64,000 nucleotides of DNA, from assembly GCF_029278565.1 (NCBI RefSeq), contig NZ_CP119559.1, forward strand, positions 930,001 to 994,000, in the 5' to 3' direction. Source of the stretch: Haloarcula halophila. GTDB lineage: Archaea > Halobacteriota > Halobacteria > Halobacteriales > Haloarculaceae. A program made the translations under genes and the position numbers. Positions 37,795 to 47,757 of the stretch are shown here, one piece after another. Position 1 is the stretch's first letter, and each line of letters begins with the position of its first letter. A model generated the notes under the pieces. That model ran no database searches, was not told the origin of the DNA, and was given only the letters and a program-made list of their open reading frames with translations.

Positions 37795-39522
37795 ATGGTA
37801 GTCGGTACACTCGTCACGACGGTACTGATGGCGGCGCTGCTGGTGGGCGTGATGGCCGCGCTCACCCGCGTCGAGAACTGGCGGTCCTACGCCCCGACGG
37901 TCGGGGGCGGGGGGACCGTCTCCGAGACGACACACGAGAAACCTGGTGGGATCGTCCGCTGGCTGACGACGGTCGATCACAAGGACATCGGCATCCTCTA
38001 CGGGGCGTTCGCGGTCCTGGCGTTCGCCTGGGGCGGCGTCGCCGTCGTCCTCATGCGCTTCGAGTTGCTCTTCCCCGCGGAGGATTTCATCGGTGCGAAC
38101 CTCTACAACGGTCTATTGACGACCCACGGCATCACGATGCTGTTCCTGTTCGGGACGCCGATCCTGGCGGCGTTCTCGAACTACTTCATCCCGCTGCTGA
38201 TCGGGGCCGACGACATGGCGTTCCCACGGATCAACGCCATCGCGTTCTGGTTGCTCCCCCCAGCCGCCCTGCTCATCTGGGGCGGACTCATCGGCGCACC
38301 GTTCCTGGAAGGCGTCGAACCCGCACAGACTGCCTGGACGATGTACGCGCCGCTATCTGTCGAGCAGACCAACCCCGGCGTCGACCTCATGTTGCTGGGA
38401 CTGCATCTCTCGGGGGTCGCCGCGACGATGGGGGCGATCAACTTCATCGCGACCATCTTCACCGAACGCGGCGACGACGTCACCTGGGCGAACCTCGACA
38501 TCTTCTCCTGGACGGTGCTGGTCCAGTCCGGCCAGATCCTCTTCGCGTTCCCGCTGCTGGGGAGCGCACTCGTCATGCTCCTGCTGGATCGGAACCTCGG
38601 GACGACGTTCTTCACGACCGACGGCGGCGGTCCGCTGCTGTGGCAACACCTCTTCTGGTTCTTCGGCCACCCCGAGGTGTACATCCTCGTGCTCCCGCCG
38701 ATGGGGCTGATCAGCTACATCCTGCCGAAGTTCACCGGCCGGAAGCTGTTCGGCTTCAAGTTCGTCGTCTACTCCACGCTCGCGCTGGGAGTCCTCTCCT
38801 TCGGCGTCTGGGCCCACCACATGTTCGCGACCGGGATGGACCCGCGGCTCCGGGCCTCTTTCATGGCGGTCTCCATCGCCATCGCGATCCCTAGTGCGGT
38901 CAAGACGTTCAACTGGATGGCGACGATGTGGAACGGGAGCCTGCGGCTCACCGCACCGTTCCTGTTCTGTGTCGGCTTCGTCGGGAACTTCATCATCGGC
39001 GGGGTCACCGGCGTCTTCGAGGCGGCCATCCCCGTCGACCTGATCCTCCACGACACCTACCACGTCGTCGCGCACTTCCACTACGTCATCATGGGTGGCA
39101 TCGCCTTCGCCGTCTTCGCCGGCATCTACTACTGGTTCCCGCTGTACACCGGCCGGTGGTACCAGCGCAGCCTCGCGAAGTGGCACTTCTGGCTGACGAT
39201 GCTGGGCACCAACGTCACGTTCTTCCCCATGGTGTTGCTCGGCTACGCGGGGATGCCCCGTCGCTATGCGACCTACAGCGTCACCGCCGGGCCGGTCGAC
39301 CTGTTTACCCTGTTGCACCAGCTCGCGACCCTCGGGGTCGTCCTGCTGGTCGTCGGCCAACTGATCTTCCTCTGGAACATCGTCCAGTCCTGGCTCGAAG
39401 GTCCCCGAGTCACCGACCGGGACCCCTGGGATCTCGCGGAGACGGACCAGTACACCCGCGAGTTCGCCTGGTTCGCCGACGAGAAGCTCCCGGCGCTGAC
39501 CGACGGCGGCGAGGAGGAGTAA
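37795..39522 (+). CDS. coxA: Heme-copper oxidase subunit I (A1-type)
   Basis: 575 residues, 12 to 13 membrane helices. VDHKDIGILYG opens the core, GLLTTHGITMLFLFG carries a heme ligand His, WQHLFWFFGHPEVYILVLPP holds copper-B His, the Glu of the D-path end and the cross-linked Tyr; GVWAHHMFATGM has the HH pair; HDTYHVVAHFHYV carries the last heme ligands. GHPEV marks the A1 class. An extra N-terminal helix precedes the core. The enzyme reduces oxygen and pumps protons. Other subunits are not adjacent; subunit III is at 51.6 kb. Operator 4 suggests oxygen/redox-regulated expression. Confidence 0.95.
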   Translation: MVVGTLVTTVLMAALLVGVMAALTRVENWRSYAPTVGGGGTVSETTHEKPGGIVRWLTTVDHKDIGILYGAFAVLAFAWGGVAVVLMRFELLFPAEDFIGANLYNGLLTTHGITMLFLFGTPILAAFSNYFIPLLIGADDMAFPRINAIAFWLLPPAALLIWGGLIGAPFLEGVEPAQTAWTMYAPLSVEQTNPGVDLMLLGLHLSGVAATMGAINFIATIFTERGDDVTWANLDIFSWTVLVQSGQILFAFPLLGSALVMLLLDRNLGTTFFTTDGGGPLLWQHLFWFFGHPEVYILVLPPMGLISYILPKFTGRKLFGFKFVVYSTLALGVLSFGVWAHHMFATGMDPRLRASFMAVSIAIAIPSAVKTFNWMATMWNGSLRLTAPFLFCVGFVGNFIIGGVTGVFEAAIPVDLILHDTYHVVAHFHYVIMGGIAFAVFAGIYYWFPLYTGRWYQRSLAKWHFWLTMLGTNVTFFPMVLLGYAGMPRRYATYSVTAGPVDLFTLLHQLATLGVVLLVVGQLIFLWNIVQSWLEGPRVTDRDPWDLAETDQYTREFAWFADEKLPALTDGGEEE

Positions 39523-39574
39523 CCGAACACCTTCGCGGTCAGGCCCTTCGAGGCGGGGAGCGTACGACTAGGGG

Positions 39575-39880
39575 ATGAGTGAGCGCGCACAGACCGCCCG
39601 AGAGCTAGCAGCGGACGTAGCCACACACGACGGCGTCCGCGACGCCTGGACGGCAAAGAGCTTCACCGATCAGTTGCTCGTCGTCGAGACGGCCCCCGGA
39701 GAACCGATTCCGACTGCGGTTCGGGAGCGGCTGACGGCCGACGGCTTCGCCGGTGCCGACGAGGTGTACGACGTCGACGGTGCCGCGGACGCCGCCTTCG
39801 CGGGGCAGTTCGAGGACTGCCAGCGCTACCGGTTCGTCGACACCGAGAGTCGCGGCCAACACCGCTCGTACGTCGTCTGA
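39575..39880 (+). CDS. Small soluble protein, function unknown
   Basis: 101 residues, acidic, no Cys, no membrane segment. The two halves have alternating helix and strand, ARELAADVATHDGVRDAW and LTADGFAGADEVYDVDG, and it ends in YRFVDTESRGQHRSYVV. I recognise no family. It follows coxA on the same strand after about 50 bases, so might be co-transcribed. Confidence 0.65.
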   Translation: MSERAQTARELAADVATHDGVRDAWTAKSFTDQLLVVETAPGEPIPTAVRERLTADGFAGADEVYDVDGAADAAFAGQFEDCQRYRFVDTESRGQHRSYVV

Positions 39881-39881
39881 G

Positions 39882-40133
39882 TCAGCGGGCCGCCCGAAGA
39901 CACTCCCGTGCCGTCTGATCCGCGTCGGCCAGCGAGTCCTGTCCGTGTTGACGCGCCGAGAGTTCACGGGTCCACAGTGTCCGTTCCAGTTGTTCGACAC
40001 CGGCGTCGTCGCCGCTGATCGTCAGCGAGGTCCCGGAGCCGTCGGCCAGTTCGACGCTGGGTGTCCCGTCGACCGCACGCTTGAGTTCGCTGTTCGTCTC
40101 GTCCGTGAGGGTGTCGACCGTCAGTCGCGTCAT
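39882..40133 (-). CDS. Small acidic protein, function unknown
   Basis: 83 residues. MTRLTVDTLTDETNSELKRAVDG, then SVELADGSGTSLTISGDDAGVEQLERTLW looks like an alpha/beta unit; the tail ADADQTARECLRAAR is helical with a Cys. Convergent with the previous gene, with one base between their stops. No family recognised. Confidence 0.6.
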   Translation of the reverse strand: MTRLTVDTLTDETNSELKRAVDGTPSVELADGSGTSLTISGDDAGVEQLERTLWTRELSARQHGQDSLADADQTARECLRAAR

Positions 40134-40291
40134 CGTACATCTATCGTTACCTTCCGAGAGCGTAGACTAGTTCCCAAACTAGTAAGGCCCGATCGCTGCG
40201 TCGGCGCGAGGGCGGGTCACACGCACGGAGCGACGGCCGCCTCGGGGGCGCATGGAAAGCGATTTAGCCGGCGGGGAGCCACGGGGAGGTA

Positions 40292-42505
40292 ATGAGCCTG
40301 TCCGACGCGGACCACGACATCGTGGTCGACGAGATCGGTCGGGAGCCGACACGCGCAGAGGCCGCTCTCTTCGAGAACCTCTGGAGCGAGCACTGCGCGT
40401 ACCGCTCCTCCCGACCGCTCCTGTCGGCCTTCGACTCCGAGGGCGACCAGGTCGTCATCGGCCCCGGCGACGACGCCGCCGTCGTCTCGCTCCCGACTCA
40501 CGGCGACGGCGAGGAGATGTACATCACGATGGGCGTCGAATCCCACAACCACCCCTCCTACGTCGACCCCTTCGACGGCGCCGCCACCGGCGTCGGCGGG
40601 ATCGTCCGCGACACCCTCTCGATGGGCGCCTACCCCATCGCGCTGGCGGATTCCCTGTACTTCGGGGACTTCGACCGGGAACACTCCCGGTACCTCTTCG
40701 AGGGCGTCGTCGAGGGCATCTCCCACTACGGGAACTGTATCGGCGTCCCGACTGTGGCGGGATCGGTCGCCTTCCACGACGACTACGAGGGGAACCCACT
40801 GGTCAACGTCTCCTGTATCGGCCTGCTGGAACCCGAACGGACCATCACCGCAGAGGCACAGGAACCCGGGAACAAACTCGTCCTCGTCGGGAACTCGACG
40901 GGCCGTGACGGCCTGGGCGGGGCCTCCTTCGCCAGCGAGGACCTCGCGGAGGACGCCGAGACCGAGGACCGACCGGCCGTCCAGGTCGGGGACCCCTACA
41001 CGGAGAAGTTGCTCATCGAGTGCAACGAGGCGCTGCTGGACGAGGACCTGATCGAGTCCGCGCGGGACCTCGGCGCTGCGGGACTGGGTGGGGCCTCCTC
41101 GGAACTGGTCGCCAAGGGCGGCCTGGGCGCACGCATCGAACTCGACCGGGTCCACCAGCGCGAACCGAACATGAACGCCATGGAGATCCTGCTGGCCGAG
41201 AGCCAGGAGCGGATGGTCTACGAGGTCCGCCCGGAGAACGTCGATCGGGTGGCCGAACTGGCCGACCGGTACGACCTGGGCTGTTCGGTCATCGGCGAAC
41301 TCACCGAACCCGGCACGAACTACGTCTGTACGTTCGAGGGCGAGGCGACAGCCTCGGACGAGTCGAGCGGGCAAGGCCCGCGAGACGGCGAGACCGTCGT
41401 CGACGTCGACGCCCACTTCCTCGGGGAGGGCGCGCCGATGAACGACCTCCCGAGCACGGCCCCGCCCGAGCAGGAACGGGACCTCCCGACGGTCAACATG
41501 GAGGAGGCGTTCCGGCAGGTCGTCGCCAGCCCCAACACCGCCTCCAAGCGGTGGGTCTACCGCCAGTACGACCACGAGGTCCAGGTCCGGACGAGCGTCC
41601 TGCCGGGCGACGACGCCGCGCTGCTGGCGATCCGCGAGGCCGGCACCGGCCTGGCGTTCTCGGCCGGCGCCGACCCCAACTGGACCGACGCCGCCCCGTA
41701 CGAAGGGGCTCGCGCTGTCGCGTTAGAGAACGCGACCAACGTCGCCGCCAAAGGTGCGACACCCCACGCCGCCGTCGACTGCCTGAACGGCGGCAATCCG
41801 GAGAATCCCGCCGTCTACGGCGGCTTCAAGGGTATCGTCGACGGTCTGGCCGACATGTGTCGCGACCTAGACGTGCCGGTCGTCGGCGGCAACGTCTCGC
41901 TGTACAACGACTCGGCGGCCGGTCCCATCCCCCCGACGCCGACGCTCGCGCTCGTCGGCGTGAAGGAGGGGTACGACGCCCCACCGCTGTCGCTATCCGG
42001 CGAGGGCACCCTGGTCGTCGTCGGCGACCGTGCCCTCGAAGGGGAGTCCGACCCGCGGCTGGGCGGCTCGGAGTACACCGCCGTCTTCGGCGGCACCGAC
42101 CGGTTCCCCGAACTGCCGGCCGACCCCGAGAGTCTGATCAGCACCATCGCCGACGTGGCCGACGAGGAGCACGTTCTGGCGTCCCACGACGTGAGCCACG
42201 GCGGACTGGCCGTGACGCTTGCCGAGATGGTCCACGAGGACGCCGGTGCCGACGTCGAGATCGAGACCGTCGAGCGCGGGACCCGCAAGCGCCTCCTGTT
42301 CGGCGAACAGCCCGGCCGCGTCGTCTTCGAGACGACCGATCCGGCGGCGGTACGGGAGGCCTTCGACGGTATCGCCCCGGTGACGGAACTGGGCGAGGCG
42401 AACGGCTCGAACCACCTCGACCTGACGGTCAACGACGAGCGGCTACAGTACCACGCCGAGGAGATCACCGACCTCCGGTCGACGATCGAGGACGAACTGG
42501 CCTGA
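40292..42505 (+). CDS. purL: Phosphoribosylformylglycinamidine synthase subunit PurL
   Basis: 737 residues, the length of the small archaeal/Gram-positive Pur[20 protein letters not shown] is the start of the ATP site (SEHC), GPGDDAAVV the phosphate loop, [28 protein letters not shown] the signature (cited as [11 protein letters not shown]), and [11 protein letters not shown] and SHDVSHGGL the second repeat. It converts FGAR and glutamine-derived ammonia to FGAM in purine synthesis with PurQ and PurS. A tttag TATA-like element lies about 30 bases before the ATG. Confidence 0.96.
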   Translation: MSLSDADHDIVVDEIGREPTRAEAALFENLWSEHCAYRSSRPLLSAFDSEGDQVVIGPGDDAAVVSLPTHGDGEEMYITMGVESHNHPSYVDPFDGAATGVGGIVRDTLSMGAYPIALADSLYFGDFDREHSRYLFEGVVEGISHYGNCIGVPTVAGSVAFHDDYEGNPLVNVSCIGLLEPERTITAEAQEPGNKLVLVGNSTGRDGLGGASFASEDLAEDAETEDRPAVQVGDPYTEKLLIECNEALLDEDLIESARDLGAAGLGGASSELVAKGGLGARIELDRVHQREPNMNAMEILLAESQERMVYEVRPENVDRVAELADRYDLGCSVIGELTEPGTNYVCTFEGEATASDESSGQGPRDGETVVDVDAHFLGEGAPMNDLPSTAPPEQERDLPTVNMEEAFRQVVASPNTASKRWVYRQYDHEVQVRTSVLPGDDAALLAIREAGTGLAFSAGADPNWTDAAPYEGARAVALENATNVAAKGATPHAAVDCLNGGNPENPAVYGGFKGIVDGLADMCRDLDVPVVGGNVSLYNDSAAGPIPPTPTLALVGVKEGYDAPPLSLSGEGTLVVVGDRALEGESDPRLGGSEYTAVFGGTDRFPELPADPESLISTIADVADEEHVLASHDVSHGGLAVTLAEMVHEDAGADVEIETVERGTRKRLLFGEQPGRVVFETTDPAAVREAFDGIAPVTELGEANGSNHLDLTVNDERLQYHAEEITDLRSTIEDELA

Positions 42506-43750
42506 CTACCAGCGGATCTCGAACCGAGCGCCGCCGCGCTCGCTCTCGGTCGCGGTGACGTGCCAGCCGTGTGCCTCCGCGATGTTCTGGACGATGGAGA
42601 GCCCGAAGCCCGTCCCGTCGGGATTGGTCGAGTAGCCGTGTTCGAACACCTGCTCGTGATCTCCCTCCGGCAGACCCGGACCGTCGTCGGCGACGTAGAA
42701 CCCGTCAGTGCCGGTCGGTCCCAGCGTCCCGACCGTGACCGTTATCTCCGGCCCGTCCGGTTCGGTGGACTCGTCGGGAACGCCGTGTTCGACGGCGTTG
42801 CGAAACAGGTTCTCGAAGAGCTGTTGGAGGCGCTCGGGATCGGCCTCGACGGTCGTCGTCGCGTCGACCGAGAGTGTCACTCCGTCGGTATCGACCTGCT
42901 CCCAGGCCTCGGTCGCGAGCGATCGGAGGTCGACAGGCTCCGGCTGGCCGACGACCTGCCCCTGTCTGGCCAGTTCCAGCAGGTCTTCGAGGAGCGCGCC
43001 CATCCGGTCGTGTGCCCGGTCCAGCGCGTCGAGGTGGTCGTTCGCCGCCGGATCGTCGACGACAGCGCGCAACTGTTCGGTGTGGCCGGCGGCGACACTC
43101 AGCGGGTTCCGGAGGTCGTGGCTGACGATGCTGACGAACTCGTCGAGTCGCTCGTTTTGGTGTTCGAGTTGCTGTTCGCGGCGTTTGCGCTCCGTGATAT
43201 CCGTATAGACACCGTACCCTTCGACACCGCCGCCCTCTCGCGTGACGACGACGCTCCGGAAGAGGAAGGTCCGAACCGCCCCGCTCGCGGTCGCCCGTTC
43301 GACTTCCTGTTCGGAGTGTGCGCTGTCCTGTAACCAGTTCTCGGCGATATCTCCTGCCGTCTGTCCCGGAGCGGCGACGAGCTCCGAAAGGAGGCTCCCG
43401 ACTGCTTCGCTACGGTCGTAGCCGAACGCTGTCTCGAAGGCCTCGTTGACCGACGTGACTCGTGGCTCCCGTTTGTCGAACTCGACGACGACGGCGGGGT
43501 CCGGGATGTTCCCCAGGAGCGCGCCGAACCGCTCCTGTGCTTCGAGGTGGACGCGAAGTTCGCCCGCCACGAGCGCGAGGTATCCGTCGTGTTCGTGCTG
43601 GATGACCTCACAGACGTCGCGTGCGTCGGTGTTCGTCATCGACGTATCGTCCTCGATACCGACGGCGTCGATCGCGGCACCGACGACGGACTGGGCTTTC
43701 TCGACGCCGACCGTCTCCGCGAACTTCGAGACGAGTTCGTTCCTGTCCAT
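42506..43750 (-). CDS. PAS-domain sensor histidine kinase
   Basis: 414 residues. N-terminal helical region (1-70), a PAS domain (about 75-187, with DPAVVVEFDKREPRVTS and a PAC segment VEGYGVYTDITERK), HisKA with the phospho-accepting His211 (SIVSHDLRNPLS), and HATPase_c with FRNAVEHG, DDGPGLPE and GTGFGLSIV. No membrane helix, so a cytoplasmic sensor. No response regulator lies nearby. It starts three bases after the stop of a FIST-domain gene on the same strand, so the two form an operon. Confidence 0.93.
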   Translation of the reverse strand: MDRNELVSKFAETVGVEKAQSVVGAAIDAVGIEDDTSMTNTDARDVCEVIQHEHDGYLALVAGELRVHLEAQERFGALLGNIPDPAVVVEFDKREPRVTSVNEAFETAFGYDRSEAVGSLLSELVAAPGQTAGDIAENWLQDSAHSEQEVERATASGAVRTFLFRSVVVTREGGGVEGYGVYTDITERKRREQQLEHQNERLDEFVSIVSHDLRNPLSVAAGHTEQLRAVVDDPAANDHLDALDRAHDRMGALLEDLLELARQGQVVGQPEPVDLRSLATEAWEQVDTDGVTLSVDATTTVEADPERLQQLFENLFRNAVEHGVPDESTEPDGPEITVTVGTLGPTGTDGFYVADDGPGLPEGDHEQVFEHGYSTNPDGTGFGLSIVQNIAEAHGWHVTATESERGGARFEIRW

Positions 43751-43753
43751 CGG

Positions 43754-44965
43754 TCACTCCGGGAAGACGAACACGACTGTCGTCGTGTTGTGGAAGCCAC
43801 TGAGTTGCCCCATCTGCATACACAGTTCACCGTACGTCTCGAAGCCGGCAAACGGCGTGTCGAACACCTCGGCCAGGGCGTCGACGGCGGCCGGATACTC
43901 GTCCTGGAGGATGATCTCCCGACAGGCACAGTCGTAGACGAACCCGCCCGCGATTTCGCCGTCAGCCAACTCGACGGCCTCGCTGGCGGCCCGGCCGGCC
44001 GACTCGATCTGGCTCTCCGGGCTCCCGTGCATCACACGGAGGACCGTCCCTTCGGGGATGTCGACGGCGAACCGGAGACTGCCGCTTTCGCCGACGGCGG
44101 TCCGTGGCCACCGGATCTTGTAGCCGTCCCCCTGGTCGATACCGAACTCGTATGCACCCATCAGCCGCTGCAGTTGCGGCGCGTCGACTTGGGAGGAATC
44201 GACGTCGAGCCCGAACGTCTCCGAGACGTGGTCCCGGACCGTGTCTTTCCAGACCTCGAAGGCGGGCTCGCCGTCGATTTCCCTGACCAGGTTGCCGTCC
44301 ACGTCGGTCACTTCGTGTGGTTCCGAGATCGGTTCGTGCCCGTGGTCGACGGAGATGACCGCCCGGTCCTCCCCGGAGACCAGGACCAACACGAGCGCGT
44401 CCTCGGCGACGGTCTCGCCACAGAAGACGGGCGTCGACTCCATCCGGAAGTTGTCCGAGGCGGCCCCGCCGGCGAACCCGACGTGTGGGCCGAGTCGGCG
44501 CTGGATCGCGAGGGACAACCGCTCGCCGATGCCGGAGAGTCCGTCGTGGAGAACGAGCGCGGACTGGTAGGGATAGTCGACGTCGTCGGGCAACGACCGT
44601 GCGGCCTCTCTGACCGTTCCCTGGATATTCTCGCCGAGTCCGCTCGCGATAGCGGTGTCGAACTGGAAGGAATCGCTGGTGACGACGCCGACCGCGACAC
44701 CCCGATCCATGGTCCGCTCCTCGGTGAACGTTCCCGCGGCGGTACAGCCGACGACGGCGGTGTCCTCGTCGACGGCCGCCCTGACGCCGGCGAGAACGCG
44801 TTCGGGGTCGAACGCGGCATCAGCGAACACTTGACAGAAGTCGACCCGGTCCGCGTCTAGCGCGGTGCGTGCCGCGCTCGTAGCCTCACGGCCGGCCTGC
44901 TCACCCGCGTCGGCTATCGACGTTCCGGTCGCGACGACCGTTCCCGGAGACTGTTCGGACGACAC
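43754..44965 (-). CDS. FIST-domain signalling protein
   Basis: 403 residues from the GTG at 44965. The FIST_N domain (about 30-240) shows VVGCTAAGTFTEER and GGAASDNFRM, and FIST_C (about 245-390) ends with GAYEFGIDQGDGYKIRWPR, PEGTVLRVMHG and the Cys-containing FVYDCACREIIL. FIST proteins are thought to bind small ligands such as amino acids in signal transduction. It is immediately upstream of a histidine kinase, which it may feed. Location: cytoplasm. Confidence 0.93.
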   Translation of the reverse strand: MSSEQSPGTVVATGTSIADAGEQAGREATSAARTALDADRVDFCQVFADAAFDPERVLAGVRAAVDEDTAVVGCTAAGTFTEERTMDRGVAVGVVTSDSFQFDTAIASGLGENIQGTVREAARSLPDDVDYPYQSALVLHDGLSGIGERLSLAIQRRLGPHVGFAGGAASDNFRMESTPVFCGETVAEDALVLVLVSGEDRAVISVDHGHEPISEPHEVTDVDGNLVREIDGEPAFEVWKDTVRDHVSETFGLDVDSSQVDAPQLQRLMGAYEFGIDQGDGYKIRWPRTAVGESGSLRFAVDIPEGTVLRVMHGSPESQIESAGRAASEAVELADGEIAGGFVYDCACREIILQDEYPAAVDALAEVFDTPFAGFETYGELCMQMGQLSGFHNTTTVVFVFPE

Positions 44966-45139
44966 GCTCGAACCATCCCGCTACAGGAACTTATATACTG
45001 GCGTCGGTATCGCGTCGAGCGTGCCGCCACGTCGGACAACACCCACAGAGCCGTTTTGCGACGGTCCAACCGAGCGGAGTGTCCCGACGTGCTGGCCGAG
45101 CGCGGAAGGGTTTTTTACGCGCCGTTCGGAGACCGACCC

Positions 45140-46345
45140 ATGCAGGAGACGTACGACGTGGTCGTCGCCGGCGGCGGGCCCTCCGGTCTCCAGTTCGCAC
45201 GCGAACTCACCGACCGTACGGAGTTCTCGGTCGCCGTCCTCGAAGCCCACGCGGAACTGGCCGACAACGACAAATCGACCGGTGGGACCTTCGAGCAGGT
45301 CATCCAGGGGTACGACGTTCCCGACTCGGTCGTGATGGCCGACAGTTCGGGTGTGATCTTCGAGGGACCGAGCACCTCCGAGCGGCTCGATATCCCGGGC
45401 TACGTCCTCGATTTCCCGGCGTTCCTGGAGTTTCTCGGGGAGGATATCGAAGCCAACGGCGGCGAAGTCCACACCGGCGTTCGGGTCACAGAGCCGGTGT
45501 CCGAACGTGGCAGTATCGCCGGCGTCAACTGTCTGCGTGACGGGGCCGAACGGACGGTCTCGGCCGACCTCGTCGTCGACGCGACCGGCGACTCGGCCGT
45601 GTTGACAGAGCAACTCGGGATGTTCGACCGCGACAGCGCACAGCGGGGGATCGGCAAGGAGTACGAGGCCGTCGGCGAGTTCGAGCGAGACGAGATGCTG
45701 TTCCGGTTCGATCACTTCGACGCCCCCGGCGGGTACGCCTGGACGTTCCCCGCCGGTGACGGCGTGTTCAAGGTCGGTCTCTGCTGGATCGACGATTTCT
45801 ACGAGCGTCATCGGACCGACGCGAGCCGCCAGATCGACGACTACGTCGAGCGCTGGGCCGAGCACGACGATCGATGGACCGTCGACTCCGTCCGCGAAAC
45901 CCACGCCGGGCGGGTGTACTCGAACAACTCGATCAACACGCGGGCGATCGACGGCCTGCTCGCCGTCGGCGACGCCGTCTCCAGCATCAACCCTCTGTTC
46001 GGCGAAGGGATCCGACCGGGGATGGAGTCGGCGGAGATGGCCGCCGACGTGGCGATCGACGCGCTGCGGGCCGGTGATACCGCTCGTTCACGGCTGGCTG
46101 CCTACGAACGACAGTGGAACGACGAGAAGGGCGGCGCCTGGAAGCTCCAGCGGGCCGTCGGCGAGTTACTGTACGACTTCACGGCCACCCAGCAAGACCG
46201 GTTCGTCCGTGCAGCCGGTGGGATGTCGCCGACACAACTCGACCGGCTCCAACGCTACGAGCTGACGATCCCGGACCTGCTGGAGCTATACCCGTTCCGG
46301 CTTGCCGATCTCTGGAAGGCACCGACACTGGCACGACACCTCTGA
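45140..46345 (+). CDS. Geranylgeranyl reductase-family FAD protein
   Basis: 401 residues from the ATG at 45140 (MQETYDVVVAGGGPSG); earlier codons are shadow. FAD-binding GxGxxG variant GGGPSG and, late, GDAVSSINPLFGEGIRPGMESA (second FAD motif). This is the geranylgeranyl/digeranylgeranylglycerophospholipid reductase family, which saturates archaeal isoprenoid chains or carotenoid precursors with reduced FAD. It has an acidic helical C-terminus. The actual substrate cannot be told; the lack of the Cys-containing YxWxFP motif in obvious form (here YAWTFPAGD) is not decisive. Confidence 0.87.
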   Translation: MQETYDVVVAGGGPSGLQFARELTDRTEFSVAVLEAHAELADNDKSTGGTFEQVIQGYDVPDSVVMADSSGVIFEGPSTSERLDIPGYVLDFPAFLEFLGEDIEANGGEVHTGVRVTEPVSERGSIAGVNCLRDGAERTVSADLVVDATGDSAVLTEQLGMFDRDSAQRGIGKEYEAVGEFERDEMLFRFDHFDAPGGYAWTFPAGDGVFKVGLCWIDDFYERHRTDASRQIDDYVERWAEHDDRWTVDSVRETHAGRVYSNNSINTRAIDGLLAVGDAVSSINPLFGEGIRPGMESAEMAADVAIDALRAGDTARSRLAAYERQWNDEKGGAWKLQRAVGELLYDFTATQQDRFVRAAGGMSPTQLDRLQRYELTIPDLLELYPFRLADLWKAPTLARHL

Positions 46346-46355
46346 GGACAGCCTC

Positions 46356-46547
46356 TCAGACGAGCGCGAACGCGATACCGAACGTGAGCGCGAGACCGAC
46401 AAGCGCCACGACAGCCCCGGTCGAAACCTGCGACATCGTGAAGTCGCTCTGGGGGGCCGTCGATCGCAGCGGCGGCTCCTTGGCGGGGAGGTCGACGTTC
46501 TGGGGATCGAACTCCGGACGGTCCTCCTCGTGGTGATCGTCGGACAT
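46356..46547 (-). CDS. Small single-helix membrane protein, DUF7550-type
   Basis: 63 residues. A polar acidic start (MSDDHHEEDRPEFDPQNVD), then one membrane segment at the C-terminus, VSTGAVVALVGLALTFGIAFALV (residues 41-63). It matches a haloarchaeal family I recall as DUF7550, of unknown function. It sits ten bases from the convergent reductase gene. Confidence 0.72.
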   Translation of the reverse strand: MSDDHHEEDRPEFDPQNVDLPAKEPPLRSTAPQSDFTMSQVSTGAVVALVGLALTFGIAFALV

Positions 46548-46709
46548 ACCCGTGCGTTCTGTCAGGGACTACCTGTAGCTGTCGGATTCGAGCGGTCCAA
46601 TCGTCTTCGGAGGAGACGTGGGGCCACGAGGTGTCGCGGGTCGATACTGCAGCCCTCAGTTGTCGATACTGACAGTAGCGTTTTCCCCGTGTAGCGAGAA
46701 TCCCGGCGT

Positions 46710-47705
46710 ATGGTTGGGGAGTCAGGTGGTGGGAGGGACAGTCGTGGAATGACGAGTATCGTCGGCAATCTCTTGCTGGTGGCAACAGTCGTCTTTCTCG
46801 GAGCGGTCCTTGCGATCGGCTCGTTTGCCTATCTCGATGGGGTCGGTGCGCCGACAGCGACCGCGGATTTCACCTACGAACGGACGCCGGCTGGTCTAGA
46901 GATGACGCCCAAGGCGCTCTCGACGGCCGTCGACGTTCAGCTCAACGGCAAACGCGTTGCGACGTTCAGTGAGGACGCCGCCGGGCGGACGGTGTTGCTC
47001 CCGACGGCACCGGGAGATCGGATCACCGCCGTCTCCCGGGACGGCGAACAGACGGTGTTGGTCGACACGACAGTCGACGATCGTTCGGAGGTCGGTGACT
47101 TCATCGCGTACTACACGTTCGACTCGACGAGTGGCTCCGAACTCGTCGATCGATCGGGGAACGGCAACGACGGGACGCTGTCGGGATCGCCAACGTGGAC
47201 CGGGAACTCGCTGCAGTTCGGCGGCAACGACCACGTCGACGTCAGGAACCTCGCAGTGCCAGGACGGACGGTTTCGGAGTTTACCGTCGCCGTCGCGTAC
47301 CGACAGGACGGCTCCTCCGACCGTGTCAACCAGCTCGTCGAACACTACAACGGGGGCAACGAGTGGTTCCTGGAGAACCCGGGAGCGAGTGGGAACCAGT
47401 ACAGGACGGAGTTCGCGGTCAACTTCCCCAGCACTTCCATCAGTTCCGGATCGACCTACACCACCGGCCAGCGCCACGTCGCCGTCGGGACCTTCGACGG
47501 CTCGACCTACGAGTTGTACGTCGACGGAGACCGTGTCGGGAGTGATAGCTACGATTCGGCTGTCAATATGGGTGATCTGGTGATCGGCGCGGACGCTCCC
47601 AACGGCAACTCACAGACACTGGACGGCGAGATCTACGAGATCCGGCTCTACTACACTGCCTTCGGCGAGGAGGAGATCCGCGTGATCTCGACCGCGATGG
47701 GGTAG
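46710..47705 (+). CDS. Type IV pilin-like protein with a C-terminal LamG/concanavalin-like domain
   Basis: 331 residues. After a short basic leader (GGGRDSRG) a hydrophobic segment [19 protein letters not shown] follows, the archaeal type IV pilin layout for prepilin peptidase processing just before MTSIVG. Middle residues 45-125 form a beta-rich pilin head. From about residue 130 a LamG domain starts: [22 protein letters not shown], then [19 protein letters not shown] and the closing strand [10 protein letters not shown]. Likely an adhesive pilin or surface structure. No pilus assembly genes are adjacent, so it is an orphan. Confidence 0.85.
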   Translation: MVGESGGGRDSRGMTSIVGNLLLVATVVFLGAVLAIGSFAYLDGVGAPTATADFTYERTPAGLEMTPKALSTAVDVQLNGKRVATFSEDAAGRTVLLPTAPGDRITAVSRDGEQTVLVDTTVDDRSEVGDFIAYYTFDSTSGSELVDRSGNGNDGTLSGSPTWTGNSLQFGGNDHVDVRNLAVPGRTVSEFTVAVAYRQDGSSDRVNQLVEHYNGGNEWFLENPGASGNQYRTEFAVNFPSTSISSGSTYTTGQRHVAVGTFDGSTYELYVDGDRVGSDSYDSAVNMGDLVIGADAPNGNSQTLDGEIYEIRLYYTAFGEEEIRVISTAMG

Positions 47706-47757
47706 TTGCGCCAGCCGAAACGATCAAACGGCCCTGTGGCGAACCGTCGGGTATCGA

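Noticed and set aside
37795..39522. Nitric oxide reductase or cbb3 oxidase subunit
   Set aside because: The GHPEVY motif with Glu and Tyr and the HH pair fit an A1-type oxygen-reducing oxidase.
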